A DNA stretch of 64,000 nucleotides from Verticiella sediminum (GTDB lineage Bacteria; Pseudomonadota; Gammaproteobacteria; Burkholderiales; Burkholderiaceae_B): assembly GCF_007558815.1 (NCBI RefSeq), contig NZ_VLTJ01000022.1, forward strand, positions 62,001 to 126,000. The letters are read 5' to 3'. Both the position numbers and the translations under genes were made by a program. Positions 1 through 10,177 of this stretch are shown one piece after another; position 1 is the stretch's first letter; each line of letters begins with the position of its first letter. Under the pieces are notes generated by a model. It was not told the DNA's origin and ran no database searches. It saw only the letters and a program-made list of their open reading frames with translations.

Positions 1-3000
1 GCGGAGAACACCGACACCAGCGCCGACCTGCTCATCGGCTCACTCAGCGCAACGGACGCGAATGCGGGCGATACGCATACCTACAGCATCCAGCCCGGCG
101 GCGATGGCGAGACCTTCGTCATCGTGGGCAACGAGCTGCGGCTGGTCGCGGGCACCCGGCTGGACCACGAAGCCAAATCGAGCTATCAGGTCACGATCCG
201 CGCGACCGATGGCGACGGTGCGTTCTACGACAAGCTCATGACGATCGAGGTAACGAACGTCAATGAGGCGCCGACCTTCGTCGTGCCACAGGGCGGCGTC
301 CAGTCGATCGAGATCCCCGGTCTCTCCAGCATCGCCCTGGCCAGCGCCGAGCAGGCCGACGGCAAGCTCATCGTCGTCGGCCGCGCCGGGGCGTTCAGCG
401 GCGAAGTCGTCGTGGCGCGCTTGAACACCGATGGCTCGCTCGACGCATCCTTCGCGGATGCCGGGATTGCCCGCGTGCCGGTGGCGCCGTTCGGCTCCGA
501 AGGCAGCAGCGTGGCGATACAAGCCAACGGCGACATCCTGGTCTCCGGATCGGCGAGCCTCAGCAACCAGGGCTTCTTCACGATCCGGTTCGATCCCGAT
601 GGCAACCAGGACCCGGGCTTCGGCAGCGGCGGCACGCTGTGGACTCAGGTGGGCTCCGGCACGTACTACAACACCGCCACCTTGCTGCAATCCGACGGGA
701 GCTTCATCGTTACCGGCTACGGCACCGTCCAGCAAGGTATCGGTGTCTCGGTCAATCAGCTCGTGGCCGCCCGTTACAACGCGGACGGCACCCCAGACAC
801 CAGTTTCGGCACGGCCGGCCAGTTCAAGCTCGAGCAGAACGTGACCATGCGCGACGCCACGCTGGATGCGAACGGCAACATGCTCATGACGGGCTACGTG
901 AACGAGGGCGGGGCATGGAAGTACGTCGTCTTCCGCGTGGACGCCGACGGCCATCTGGACACCGGCTTCGGCGACGACGGGCGCGTCGTCCTGGGCATGA
1001 GCGGTTCTGCCGACGGCTACAGCGTGCTGGCCCAGGCCGACGGCAAGATCGTCGTCACGGGGACGCACTGGGAGAGCGGCGGCTATGCCTTCGACGTCGT
1101 CCGGCTGACGCCTGACGGCGAGCGCGATGCCGCCTTCGGCGTGGACGGCATCGTCACCCTGGACCTCGCGCCCGGCAGCGACATCGCCTACAGCGTCGTC
1201 CAGCAGGGCGACAAGCTGCTCGTGGCGGGCAGCGCCGGCCAGACGCTCGTCGTCGTGCGGCTGCTCGAGGACGGCACGCTGGATGCCACGTTCGGCGAGG
1301 GCGGCAAGGTCATGGTCGCCACGGACAACCCCATGAGCGAGGCCCGCAGCATCCTGCTCCAGGCGGACGGCAAGATCGCCGTGGTCGGCCATCAGGGCCA
1401 AGCCGGCGGTATGGCCAGCGACATCCTCATCGTCCGCCTGAACGCCGACGGCAGCCTGGATCAGGCTTTCCATACCCAGGAGGTGAACACGCTGGACGGC
1501 GTCGCGCAATACGCGCTGGGCCGCGACCCGGCCGTGCTGGACTCCGACGTCCGGATCTTCGATCCGGAGCTGGCCGCCCAGGGCCACTACGACGGCGCCA
1601 GCGTCACCCTGGCGCGCCATGGCGGAGCCGATGCGAGCGACCTCTTCGGCGCCAGCGGGCCCATGTCGTTCGCGGACGGCAACGTCGTCATCGACGACAA
1701 CAGCATCGGCACGTATACACAAGCGGCCGGCAGCCTCACCATCGTGTTCAACGCCGCGGCGACGCAGGCCTTGGTGAATCAGGCGCTGAGCCTGATCACC
1801 TACGCGAACACCGGCAGCGCGCCGCCGCCCAGCGTGGCCATCGCCTGGTTGTTCAACGACGGCAACGCCGACAACGCCCAGGGTACCGGCACCGCGCTGG
1901 CGGCCGTCGGCACGACCACTGTCGACATCACCATCCCGAACGAGGCACCGACCGACATTTCGCTTTCCAATGCCAGCGTCGCGGAGAACGCGGACACCGC
2001 CGAGGGTCTGGTCATCGGCACGCTCAGCACGACGGACGAGGATACCGGCGACACGCACACCTACAGCCTGGTGGACGGACACGACAGCGCGGCGTTCGTC
2101 ATCGTCGGCGACCAACTGCAGTTCGCCGCCGGCACCGTCCTGGACTACGAAGCCAAGTCCAGCTATCAGGTGACGGTGCGCACCACCGATGCGCGCGGCG
2201 CTTCGTATGACAAGCTGCTGACGATCGAGCTGGCGGACGTCAACGAGGCGCCCGTGGCCGGCGCCGCCATCGACCACCAGGCGGCCGATGTCGGTGCGCC
2301 CTACAGCTTCACGGTGCCTGCCGGCGCCTTCGTCGACCCCGACGCCGGCGATACGCTGACCTACTCCGCCACACTCGGAGACGGCAGCGACCTGCCCGCC
2401 TGGCTGAGTTTCGACGCCGCGACGCGCACCTTCAGCGGCACGCCCGACGCGGGCGATGTCGAGCTGGATGGCCTGTGGGTGCTCGTCATCGCGACGGACG
2501 GCCAGGGGCTGAGCGCGCAATCGGGTTTCGCGCTCACCGTGGCCACCGTGCCGACGGTCCTGAGCCTGGTGCGCGACGAGGGCGCAGCCGAACACACGAA
2601 TGCAGACACCATCGAATTCCGCATCACGTTCAGCGAGCCGGTGACCGGCGTGGATGCCGCCGACTTCGTACTGACGAGCTCGGGGACGGCAATCGGCACC
2701 GTGACCGGCATCACGCGCATGCACTACGACCATGCGCAGTACGTGGTCACGGTCACGACGGTGTCGGGCGATGGCGTACTTGCGCTCGGCCTGAAGAATG
2801 CCGATACGGGAATCACGGCAGAAGCGAGCGGCCGGCCGATGGCATCGGGCTACAGCGGGGGCGAGAGCTACACCATCGACAACACGGCGCCGGACACGCC
2901 TTCCGGCGTGGGCCTGCCGACCGGCGGGTTCACCAACGTCGATGAGGTAGCCGTGGATCTCGACGGCCTGGAAGACGGCGCAAGCTGGGAATACAGCGTC

Positions 3001-6000
3001 GACGGCGGCCAGAACTGGCTGCCCGGCACCGGCAGCAGCTTCGCGCTCGACGACGGCGACTATGCCGCCGGCGACATCCAGGTCCGCCAGGTCGACGCAG
3101 CGGGCAACGCCGGCGCGCCGGTCGCGACCACGGCAGCGGTCACCGTCGACACCGTCGCGCCCCAGGCGCCCGACGTGACCAGCGCCGCGCTCACCAACCA
3201 GCCCCTGCCTGTGATCAGCGGCACCGCGCAGGCGGGCAGCACCATCACGCTGGTCGTCGGCGGGGCCACCTACATCGCAGTGGCCACCGACGGCACCTGG
3301 CAGGTCGATCTCAACACGGTGCCGCCCAGCGAAGGTACGCTCGCGCTGAACAACAACGGCGGCAACGCCATCAGCGTCACCGCCACCGACCCGGCCGGCA
3401 ACGTCTCGCAGGCCGGTACGCAGACCCTGGTCATCGACACCACCGCGCCGGACGCGCCCGCCGGGGTCGCGCTGCCTGGCGGTGGCTTCACCAACGTCAA
3501 CACCGTCACCGTCGACCCCGACGCCCTGGAAGCCGGCGCGAGCTGGGAGTACAGCGTCGACGGTGGGCAGAACTGGACGCCGGGCGGCGGTGACGGCTTC
3601 CTGCTCCAGGACGGTCCCTACGCCGTCGGCGACATCCAGGTGCGCCAGATCGATGCCGCCGGCAATCCGGGCACCCCGCTCGTCAACACCGAGGGTGTCT
3701 TCATCGACACCGTCGCACCGGCCGCACCCGCGCTGGTCAACCCCGAGCTGACCAACAGCGCCCTGCCGGTCATCGACGGCACGGCGGAATCCGGCAGCAC
3801 CATCACCCTGGTCATCGGCGGCGCCACCTACACCACGGTGGCCGCCGGCGGCGGTTGGAGCATCGACCTCGCCACGGCCGTGCCCAGCCAGGGCACGCTC
3901 GCGCTGAACACCAACGGCAGCAACGCCATCAGCGTCACCGCCCGGGATCCAGCCGGCAACGTGTCGCAAGCCGGCACGCAGGCCCTGGTCATCGACACCA
4001 CCGCGCCGGACGCCCCCACCGGCGTGGTTCTGCCCGCGGGCGGACCGACCAACGTCGACACGGTCGGTATCGACCTCGATGCCCTGGAGGATGGCGCGAG
4101 CTGGGAATACAGCCTGGACGGCGGCCAGAACTGGCTGCCGGGCTCGGGCGACAGCTTCGTCCTGCAGGACGGCGACTACGCGGCCGGCGACATCCGGGTA
4201 CGCCAGGTCGATGCCGCCGGCAATCCTGGCGTGCCCATCGCCACCACCGCGGCCGTCACCGTCGACACCGTCGAGCCGGACGCGCCCAGCGTGGACAGCA
4301 CGGCCTTGACCAACCAGACCACACCGGTCATCAGTGGCACCGCGGAAGCGGGCAGCACCATCACCCTGCTCGTCGGCGGCGCCACCTACACCACGGTCGC
4401 CACCGACGGGGGCTGGAGCGTCGACCTCGCCACGGCGGTGCCCAGCCAGGGCACGCTCGCGCTGAACGTCAACGGCGGCAATACCGTCAGCGTCACCAGC
4501 ACCGATCCGGCGGGCAACGTCTCCGACGCGAACACCCAGATGCTGGTCATCGACACCGCGGCGCCGGACGCGCCCGCCGGCGTCGTCCTGCCCGTGGGCG
4601 GGCCGACCAACGTCAACGAGATCACCGTCGAACTCGACGCCCTCGAAGACGGCGCGAGCTGGGAATACAGCGTCGACGGCGGCCAGAACTGGCTGCCCGG
4701 CGTCGGTGGCAGCTTCGTCCTGGAAGATGGCGACTATGCCGCCGGCGACATCCAGGTGCGCCAGGTCGACGCCGCCGGCAACCCGGGCGCGCCGGTCGCC
4801 ACCACGGCGGCCGCCACCATCGACACCGTCGAGCCGGACGCGCCCAGCGTGGACAGCACGGCCTTGACCAATCAGGCCCTCCCGGTCATCAGCGGCACCG
4901 CCGAGAGCGGCAGCACGATCACCGTGGTCATCGGCGGCGCCACCTACACCACGCTCGCCGCCGACGGCAGTTGGAGCATCGACCTCGCCACGGCGGTGCC
5001 CGGCCAGGGCACGCTCGCGCTGAACACCAACGGCGGCAACGCGGTCAGCGTGACCAGCACCGATCCCGCAGGCAACGTATCCAGCGTGGGCACGCAGACC
5101 CTGGTCATCGACACCACCGCGCCGATCGCCCCGAGCAACGTCACGCTGCCCCTCGGGGGCGCCACCCACGTGAACGAGGTCACCGTCGAGCTCGACGCTC
5201 TCGAAGACGGCGCGAGCTGGGAATACAGCGTCGACGGCGGCCAGAACTGGCTGCCCGGCGTCGGTGGCAGCTTCGTCCTGGAAGATGGCGAGTATGCCGC
5301 CGGCGACATCCAGGTGCGCCAGATCGATGCGGCCGGCAATCCCGGCATGCCTGCCCAGACTGCCGCCAGCGTCGTCATCGACACCGCGGCCCCCGTGGCG
5401 CCGAGCATCACCAGCCTGGCGTTGAGCAACGCGGCTGCGCCCACGATCACCGGCACGGCGGAGACCGGCAGCACGGTCGCCGTCGTCGTCGGCGGGGCCA
5501 CCTATGTCGTGGTGGCGGCCGACGGCACGTGGCGCGTCGATCTGGCGACGGCGACGCCCGAGGACAACGGCACCCTGCTCCTCAATGCCAACGGCGGCAA
5601 CACCGTCAGCGTCACCGCCACCGACCCGGCCGGCAACGTCTCGCAGGCCGGTACGCAGACGCTGGTCATCGACACCACGCCGCCCGGCGCGCCGGGCCTG
5701 GCCTTCGGCGCCGCCGGCGATCACTGGGTGGTCACGGTGTCCGGCCTCGAAGCCGGTTCGAGTTGGCAGTACAAGGTGGATGCCGGTGCCTGGGTCAACG
5801 GCCAGGGCAACAGCTTCAACATCCCGCTGCAAGCCTACGAGTCCGGGCTGGTGCAGGTCCGGCAGATCGACGCGGCCGGCAATGTGGGCACCATCGGCAG
5901 GAATGCCGACGCGCTCACGCCGCCGGCCACCGACCTCGACGGCGACGGCCTGGACGACGACATCGAGAACGGCGTGCCGGGCATGGCGGGCGGCGCGCAG

Positions 6001-7182
6001 GGCGACGGCAACGGCGACGGCATTCCCGACGTCGAGCAGTCCGACGTGACGTCCCTCGTCTGGAGCCAGAGCCCGGACGCCCAGGTCCGCTACGTCACCC
6101 TGGTCAACGACGCCGGCCTGACCCAGCAAGGCGTGAGCACCGCCACGCTGGAGACGGGCAGCCTGCCGCAGGATCTCGCCCTGCCGCTGGGCGCGCTCGC
6201 CTTCACCGTGCGCAACGTGCCCGACAGCGGCATCGTCAACTTCAGCGTGTATGTCGACGGCGATCTGCCGATCAACGGCTACTTCAAGCAGGTCGATGGC
6301 CAGTGGTACGACATCGCCACCGCGATCACCGAGGTCGGCGGCAAGGTCCGCATCGACTTCAGCATAGAGGACGGCGGCATGTTCGACGCCGACGGCGAGC
6401 GCAACGGCGTCATCGTCGATCCGGGCGCGCCGGGCTTTTTCGACGGCGACCCGCGCGACATGGACCGCGACCAGGTGCCGGACCTGCTCGAAGCCGGTCT
6501 GGGGCTGAGCGTCGGCGTCAAGGACAACGATGTCTTCGCGCGCGACGATCTGTTCGTCATGCAGCTCTATCGCGACGCCCTGGGGCGGGAGGCCGAGGCC
6601 GACGGGGTGAGCTATTGGCAGGGTCAACTGGCACACGGGATGGGCCGCGAGGCCCTGGTGCAGACGGTGCTCGGCAGCGCCGAGGCAGGCACGCTGGACA
6701 CGCTGGCCCGCCTCGCGCTGGGGCTGGACGAGCGCGCGCCCGCTGATGCGGAGCTCGCCGACTGGCGCGCGGGCGCCGCGCAGGGCCAGTCGCAGGCCGA
6801 GCTCGCCGACGCCTATGTGCTCGCGCACTACGGCGACGTGGACGCCGCCGCCCTGGTCGACGCCCTGTACGCCGACCTGCTCGGCCGCGACGCCGACGCC
6901 CAGGGACGCGCGTACTGGATCGGGCAACTGGACCAGGGGGCGAGCGCGGGCGAGGTTGCCTGGCAACTCGTGCACAGCACCGAATTCGACCAGGCCCGGG
7001 GCGCGGCCGCCGACATTGCCTCGCTCTACGCCGGCCTGCTGGGCCGCGCAGCCGATGCGGCCGGCCTCGCCTACTGGAGCGACGCGGTCGCGGACGGGAT
7101 GTCGATGGACGCGGTGATCGTGCAGATCACGGCATCCACGGAGTACCACGACCGCTTCCTGCCCACGGAGGACATCGGCTGA
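1..7182 (+). CDS. Giant multidomain secreted/surface repeat protein, 5' end outside the window
   Basis: The frame is open from base 1 to a TGA at 7180-7182, giving 2393 residues with the start upstream of the window. Domains in order: a cadherin-like unit (about 1-290), seven delta-60-type repeats with the pattern GxxDxxF roughly every 55 residues (433-1470), a second cadherin-like unit (about 1951-2255), a dystroglycan-type cadherin-like domain (about 2256-2550), an Ig-like domain (2551-2880), five 186-residue bacterial Ig-like modules (2881-5670) plus a degenerate sixth, an Asp-rich calcium-binding stretch (about 5934-6045), a choice-of-anchor-U-like domain (about 6046-6450) and three DUF4214 repeats (6535-7160). 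Such proteins are usually exported large adhesins or biofilm proteins, and C-terminal DUF4214 repeats are common in type I-secreted proteins. No sortase motif is seen. Function is inferred from architecture only; no transporter genes lie in the window. Confidence 0.9.
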   Translation, partial: AENTDTSADLLIGSLSATDANAGDTHTYSIQPGGDGETFVIVGNELRLVAGTRLDHEAKSSYQVTIRATDGDGAFYDKLMTIEVTNVNEAPTFVVPQGGVQSIEIPGLSSIALASAEQADGKLIVVGRAGAFSGEVVVARLNTDGSLDASFADAGIARVPVAPFGSEGSSVAIQANGDILVSGSASLSNQGFFTIRFDPDGNQDPGFGSGGTLWTQVGSGTYYNTATLLQSDGSFIVTGYGTVQQGIGVSVNQLVAARYNADGTPDTSFGTAGQFKLEQNVTMRDATLDANGNMLMTGYVNEGGAWKYVVFRVDADGHLDTGFGDDGRVVLGMSGSADGYSVLAQADGKIVVTGTHWESGGYAFDVVRLTPDGERDAAFGVDGIVTLDLAPGSDIAYSVVQQGDKLLVAGSAGQTLVVVRLLEDGTLDATFGEGGKVMVATDNPMSEARSILLQADGKIAVVGHQGQAGGMASDILIVRLNADGSLDQAFHTQEVNTLDGVAQYALGRDPAVLDSDVRIFDPELAAQGHYDGASVTLARHGGADASDLFGASGPMSFADGNVVIDDNSIGTYTQAAGSLTIVFNAAATQALVNQALSLITYANTGSAPPPSVAIAWLFNDGNADNAQGTGTALAAVGTTTVDITIPNEAPTDISLSNASVAENADTAEGLVIGTLSTTDEDTGDTHTYSLVDGHDSAAFVIVGDQLQFAAGTVLDYEAKSSYQVTVRTTDARGASYDKLLTIELADVNEAPVAGAAIDHQAADVGAPYSFTVPAGAFVDPDAGDTLTYSATLGDGSDLPAWLSFDAATRTFSGTPDAGDVELDGLWVLVIATDGQGLSAQSGFALTVATVPTVLSLVRDEGAAEHTNADTIEFRITFSEPVTGVDAADFVLTSSGTAIGTVTGITRMHYDHAQYVVTVTTVSGDGVLALGLKNADTGITAEASGRPMASGYSGGESYTIDNTAPDTPSGVGLPTGGFTNVDEVAVDLDGLEDGASWEYSVDGGQNWLPGTGSSFALDDGDYAAGDIQVRQVDAAGNAGAPVATTAAVTVDTVAPQAPDVTSAALTNQPLPVISGTAQAGSTITLVVGGATYIAVATDGTWQVDLNTVPPSEGTLALNNNGGNAISVTATDPAGNVSQAGTQTLVIDTTAPDAPAGVALPGGGFTNVNTVTVDPDALEAGASWEYSVDGGQNWTPGGGDGFLLQDGPYAVGDIQVRQIDAAGNPGTPLVNTEGVFIDTVAPAAPALVNPELTNSALPVIDGTAESGSTITLVIGGATYTTVAAGGGWSIDLATAVPSQGTLALNTNGSNAISVTARDPAGNVSQAGTQALVIDTTAPDAPTGVVLPAGGPTNVDTVGIDLDALEDGASWEYSLDGGQNWLPGSGDSFVLQDGDYAAGDIRVRQVDAAGNPGVPIATTAAVTVDTVEPDAPSVDSTALTNQTTPVISGTAEAGSTITLLVGGATYTTVATDGGWSVDLATAVPSQGTLALNVNGGNTVSVTSTDPAGNVSDANTQMLVIDTAAPDAPAGVVLPVGGPTNVNEITVELDALEDGASWEYSVDGGQNWLPGVGGSFVLEDGDYAAGDIQVRQVDAAGNPGAPVATTAAATIDTVEPDAPSVDSTALTNQALPVISGTAESGSTITVVIGGATYTTLAADGSWSIDLATAVPGQGTLALNTNGGNAVSVTSTDPAGNVSSVGTQTLVIDTTAPIAPSNVTLPLGGATHVNEVTVELDALEDGASWEYSVDGGQNWLPGVGGSFVLEDGEYAAGDIQVRQIDAAGNPGMPAQTAASVVIDTAAPVAPSITSLALSNAAAPTITGTAETGSTVAVVVGGATYVVVAADGTWRVDLATATPEDNGTLLLNANGGNTVSVTATDPAGNVSQAGTQTLVIDTTPPGAPGLAFGAAGDHWVVTVSGLEAGSSWQYKVDAGAWVNGQGNSFNIPLQAYESGLVQVRQIDAAGNVGTIGRNADALTPPATDLDGDGLDDDIENGVPGMAGGAQGDGNGDGIPDVEQSDVTSLVWSQSPDAQVRYVTLVNDAGLTQQGVSTATLETGSLPQDLALPLGALAFTVRNVPDSGIVNFSVYVDGDLPINGYFKQVDGQWYDIATAITEVGGKVRIDFSIEDGGMFDADGERNGVIVDPGAPGFFDGDPRDMDRDQVPDLLEAGLGLSVGVKDNDVFARDDLFVMQLYRDALGREAEADGVSYWQGQLAHGMGREALVQTVLGSAEAGTLDTLARLALGLDERAPADAELADWRAGAAQGQSQAELADAYVLAHYGDVDAAALVDALYADLLGRDADAQGRAYWIGQLDQGASAGEVAWQLVHSTEFDQARGAAADIASLYAGLLGRAADAAGLAYWSDAVADGMSMDAVIVQITASTEYHDRFLPTEDIG
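2881..5670 (+). repeat. Five in-frame tandem 558-bp modules (186 aa each) of paired bacterial Ig-like domains
   Basis: The landmark encoding SWEYSVDGGQNW begins (agctggg) at 2983, 3541, 4099, 4657 and 5215, exactly 558 bp apart each time. A degenerate sixth occurrence lies at 5761 after 546 bp. Each module holds one domain with the ALEDGASWEYS core and the motif QVRQxDAAGN, followed by a second with GTAxxGSTITLxxGGATY and DPAGNVS. The constant length with scattered substitutions points to duplication or recombination-driven homogenisation. Confidence 0.9.
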
Positions 7183-7341
7183 ATTCTTTCTTGTTCTTGT
7201 TGGACCCGGCCGGCGCCTTCTCGGCCCGGCCGGCCTTGCCGCGACACAGCACAACCCTGCATAGCGGCAATCGGACGCACTTCCCTACGCCCACCGCAAA
7301 CCGGAAGCCACGTTCCCCCATTGATCCATGCTGAAACGACG

Positions 7342-7367
7342 AAGGGGCCGCATCGCGGCCCCTTTTT
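7342..7367 (+). terminator. Rho-independent terminator between the surface protein and purM
   Basis: A stem of about 10 bp (aaggggccgc / gcggcccctt, arms 7342-7351 and 7355-7364) with a 3-nt loop runs into TTTTT (7363-7367) on the + strand, 160 bp after the surface-protein stop. It also lies downstream of the convergent purM but has only a poor T-tract in that direction. The remainder of 7183-7458 shows no gene. Confidence 0.85.
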
Positions 7368-7458
7368 CATCATGGCGCACTCGCGCGCGCGCAATGCTCT
7401 GCGGCATCCGCGGCTCCGAGCGCCCCGGCATCGCCGGGCGCGGGCTGCCCCGGATGCG

Positions 7459-8511
7459 CTACACCACCACGGTCTGCGCCTGCCCGTCCTGCTGGGCCAC
7501 GATCTCGCCGATGCGCGAGACCGTCTCGCCGGACGCCGCCAGGCGCGCAGCGACGGCCTCGGCCTGGGCGGCCGGGACCACCACCACCATGCCGATGCCG
7601 CAGTTGAAGACGCGGTGCATCTCGTCCTCGGCCACCTTGCCTTCACGCTGCAGCCAGTCGAACAGCGCCGGGCGCTGCCAGGCGCTGCGCTCCAGGCGGG
7701 CAGCCAGGCCGGCACGCAGGATGCGCGGCACGTTCTCGAGCAGGCCGCCGCCGGTGATGTGGGCCAGGCCATGCACCTCGAAGCCGCCAAGGACATCCAG
7801 CACCGGCTTGACGTACAGGCGGGTCGGCGCCATCACGGCGTCGACCAGCTTGCCGCCCTCGAAATCGTCGTCCGGCCGGGCGCCCGTGCGCGCGATGATC
7901 TTGCGCACCAGCGAGTAGCCGTTGGAGTGCGCGCCGCTGGAGGCCAGGCCCAGCACCACGTCGCCCACCGCGACCTTGCTGCCGTCGAGGATCTTCGACT
8001 TCTCGACCGCGCCCACGGCGAAGCCCGCGAGGTCGTACTCGCCGTCGGGGTACATGCCGGGCATCTCGGCCGTCTCGCCGCCGATCAGGGCGCAGCCCGA
8101 GAGCTCGCAGCCGCGTGCGATGCCGCCCACCACGGCGGCGGCGGTATCGACATCCAGGCGGCCGCAGGCGAAGTAGTCCAGGAAGAAGAGCGGCTCGGCG
8201 CCCTGCACCAGGATGTCGTTGACGCTCATGGCGACCAGGTCGATGCCGACCGTGTCGTGGCGATTCCATTCGAAGGCCAGGCGCAGCTTGGTGCCGACCC
8301 CGTCCGTGCCGGATACCAGCACGGGCTCGCGATAGCGCTTGGGCACCTCAAAGAGCGCGCCGAAGCCGCCGATGCCGCCCAGCACGCCTTCGCGCAACGT
8401 CCGCTTGGCGAGCGGCTTGATGCGCTCGACGAGCGCGTCGCCGGCGTCGATATCGACGCCGGCGTCACGGTAGGTTAGAGAGGTGTTGTCACCGGACGGA
8501 GGAACGGACAT
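7459..8511 (-). CDS. purM: Phosphoribosylformylglycinamidine cyclo-ligase
   Basis: AIR synthetase converts FGAM to aminoimidazole ribotide using ATP, the fifth step of de novo purine synthesis in the cytosol. The 350-residue product matches the usual length of about 345. Visible family signatures are the N-terminal [55 protein letters not shown] and the C-terminal [13 protein letters not shown]. The ATG at 8511 (MSVPPSGDN) is preferred; the frame stays open 23 codons further upstream but that stretch does not resemble the family. The gene diverges from hda across a 212-bp gap that contains a GC-rich palindrome (8622-8639) but no gene. In many Burkholderiales a permease gene lies between purM and hda; none is present here. 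Confidence 0.96.
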   Translation of the reverse strand: MSVPPSGDNTSLTYRDAGVDIDAGDALVERIKPLAKRTLREGVLGGIGGFGALFEVPKRYREPVLVSGTDGVGTKLRLAFEWNRHDTVGIDLVAMSVNDILVQGAEPLFFLDYFACGRLDVDTAAAVVGGIARGCELSGCALIGGETAEMPGMYPDGEYDLAGFAVGAVEKSKILDGSKVAVGDVVLGLASSGAHSNGYSLVRKIIARTGARPDDDFEGGKLVDAVMAPTRLYVKPVLDVLGGFEVHGLAHITGGGLLENVPRILRAGLAARLERSAWQRPALFDWLQREGKVAEDEMHRVFNCGIGMVVVVPAAQAEAVAARLAASGETVSRIGEIVAQQDGQAQTVVV

Positions 8512-8723
8512 GGAACCTGACCATTTTAGAAATGTGAGAAGATGCGGCATACTTGCGCCTTCTTGCTGGCCGCCGCGCAAACGCTGATTTTACGATGATC
8601 GCCGCTATTTCCCCACGCCAGGCCCGGCCGCGGCCGGGCTTGCGGCAGGGCATCCCCAGGGTGTGCCGACGCCGCCCCCCCGATTCGCGGGGAATGCATG
8701 TCGATACGCCCTAGACACGGCGG

Positions 8724-9434
8724 ATGACGATGTCGAACCAGGCCCCTCAGCTTCTCCTGGACATCCTGCCGGCGCCGGCTCCCACGCTGGACAACTTCAT
8801 CGCGGGCGGCAACGGCGAGGCCCTGGCCGCCCTGCGCGGCATCGGGCCGGGGCGGGCGATCTATCTCTGGGGTCCGGCGGGCAGCGGGCGCAGTCATCTG
8901 CTCGCCGCCGCGGTGCGTGCCCATCCCGGGGCGGTACTGTGCGGTGCGGCCACCCCGGCGCGCGAGTTCGTCGCCCTGGCCGAGGGCGGCGTGCCCCTGG
9001 TCGCCATCGACGACGTCGGCCGGCTGGACGAGCGCCAGCAGGCCGCGGTGTTCGGGATTTACAATCGCTGGCGTGAATCGGCGGCGGCCGAGCAGCGCGG
9101 CTTCGCGCTGGTGGTCGCGGGCGACAGTGCGCCGCTGCGCATGCCCTTGCGCGAAGACCTGCGCACCCGCCTGGGCTGGGACCTGGTCTTTCGCCTGGAC
9201 CTGTTGTCCGACGCCGACAAGCTCGCCGCGCTGCACGCCCACGCGGCGGCGCGTTCGCTGGATGTCACGCCGGAACTCCTGGAGTGGCTGCTGACCCGCC
9301 ATGCGCGGGACATGCGCCAGCTCACCGCGCTGCTCGATGCGCTCGACCGCTATTCGCTCGCGACCAAGCGGCCGATCACCTTGCCTTTGTTGAAAACCAT
9401 GCTCGCGGCGCAACCCCGCCCGCCAGCCGACTGA
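8724..9434 (+). CDS. hda: DnaA regulatory inactivator Hda
   Basis: Hda is an AAA+ protein that works with the DNA-loaded sliding clamp to stimulate ATP hydrolysis by DnaA, limiting re-initiation of replication. The 236-residue protein has a clamp-binding-like motif near the N-terminus (QLLLDI, residues 9-14), a Walker A-like GPAGSGRS (50-57) with Arg where AAA+ proteins usually carry Lys, as is typical of Hda, a Walker B-like VAIDDV, and a C-terminal helical lid with TRHARDMRQLTALLDALDR. ATGs at 8724 and 8730 are both possible starts and neither has a strong Shine-Dalgarno. It heads a same-strand run with the HAD phosphatase and pcnB (gaps of 7 and 13 bp), an order seen widely in Burkholderiales. 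Confidence 0.92.
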   Translation: MTMSNQAPQLLLDILPAPAPTLDNFIAGGNGEALAALRGIGPGRAIYLWGPAGSGRSHLLAAAVRAHPGAVLCGAATPAREFVALAEGGVPLVAIDDVGRLDERQQAAVFGIYNRWRESAAAEQRGFALVVAGDSAPLRMPLREDLRTRLGWDLVFRLDLLSDADKLAALHAHAAARSLDVTPELLEWLLTRHARDMRQLTALLDALDRYSLATKRPITLPLLKTMLAAQPRPPAD

Positions 9435-9441
9435 ATCCACC

Positions 9442-10164
9442 ATGCCCCGTCCCAACCGTCTCGCCCTGTTCGATCTGGACCACACGCTGCTGCCGCTGGA
9501 CAGCGACTACCAGTGGGCGCACTACCTGGCGCGTACGGGCCGGGCGGGCGATCCCGAGGCGGCCCTGCGCCGCAACGACGAGCTGATGGAGAGCTACTCG
9601 GCCGGCACGCTCACGGCGCAGCAGGCAGCCGAGTTCATGCTCGGACTGCTGGCCCGGCACGACCCGGTCGAGCTCGCCGCCTGGCACGAGCTGTACATGG
9701 CCGAGGTCATCCGCCCGGTCATCACCCCCCAGGCGGCCGCGCTGGTGCGCGAGCACCTGGCCGCGGGCGACCTGTGCGCCATCGTGACCGCCACCAACGG
9801 TTTCGTGACTGCGCCGATCGCACGCGCCTTCGGCATCCCCCACCTGCTCGCCACCGATGCCGAATACGTCGACGGCCGCTACACCGGCCGCATCGCCGGC
9901 ACGCCCTGCTTTCGCGAAGGCAAGGTGATCCGGGTCGAGCAATGGCTGGCCGGCCTGGGCCATACGCTGGCCGACTTCGAACGCTCGTTCTTCTACAGCG
10001 ATTCGCTCAACGACGTGCCTCTGCTCGAATGCGTGACCGACGCCGTCGCCGCCAATCCCTCGGAGGGGTTGCGCCGGCTGGCCGGCGAGCGCGGCTGGCG
10101 CGTCATCGACCTGTTCGCAGAGCCGGTGGCGGCCGGCCAGGCCCATCCGGAACAGGCCGCCTGA
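9442..10164 (+). CDS. HAD-IB family hydrolase (SerB-like phosphatase)
   Basis: A 240-residue haloacid-dehalogenase-type phosphatase. Motif I is FDLDHTLLPLD with the nucleophile Asp11 and general acid Asp13; motif II lies in AIVTATNGF; motif III with the metal-binding acid is YSDSLNDVPLLE. The layout resembles phosphoserine phosphatase-like HAD-IB proteins, but phosphoserine specificity cannot be claimed. The gene starts 7 bp after hda and ends 13 bp before pcnB, so the three are probably cotranscribed. Orthologues sit in the same place in related genomes, which suggests a housekeeping role, substrate unknown. Confidence 0.85.
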   Translation: MPRPNRLALFDLDHTLLPLDSDYQWAHYLARTGRAGDPEAALRRNDELMESYSAGTLTAQQAAEFMLGLLARHDPVELAAWHELYMAEVIRPVITPQAAALVREHLAAGDLCAIVTATNGFVTAPIARAFGIPHLLATDAEYVDGRYTGRIAGTPCFREGKVIRVEQWLAGLGHTLADFERSFFYSDSLNDVPLLECVTDAVAANPSEGLRRLAGERGWRVIDLFAEPVAAGQAHPEQAA

Positions 10165-10177
10165 TCACCACGACACA

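Noticed and set aside
1-7182. Reading the tandem repeats as a CRISPR array
   Set aside because: The period is 558 bp, in frame and protein-coding, with no short repeat/spacer structure.
40-7254. A 2404-codon open frame on the minus strand opposite the surface protein
   Set aside because: It mirrors the repeats of the + strand gene and follows from GC-rich codon use; its translation is Ala/Gly/Arg/Val-rich without a domain, and the + strand has recognisable families.
8622-8639. GC palindrome between purM and hda as a terminator
   Set aside because: It lies in a divergent promoter gap, where no transcript ends, and has no T-tract.
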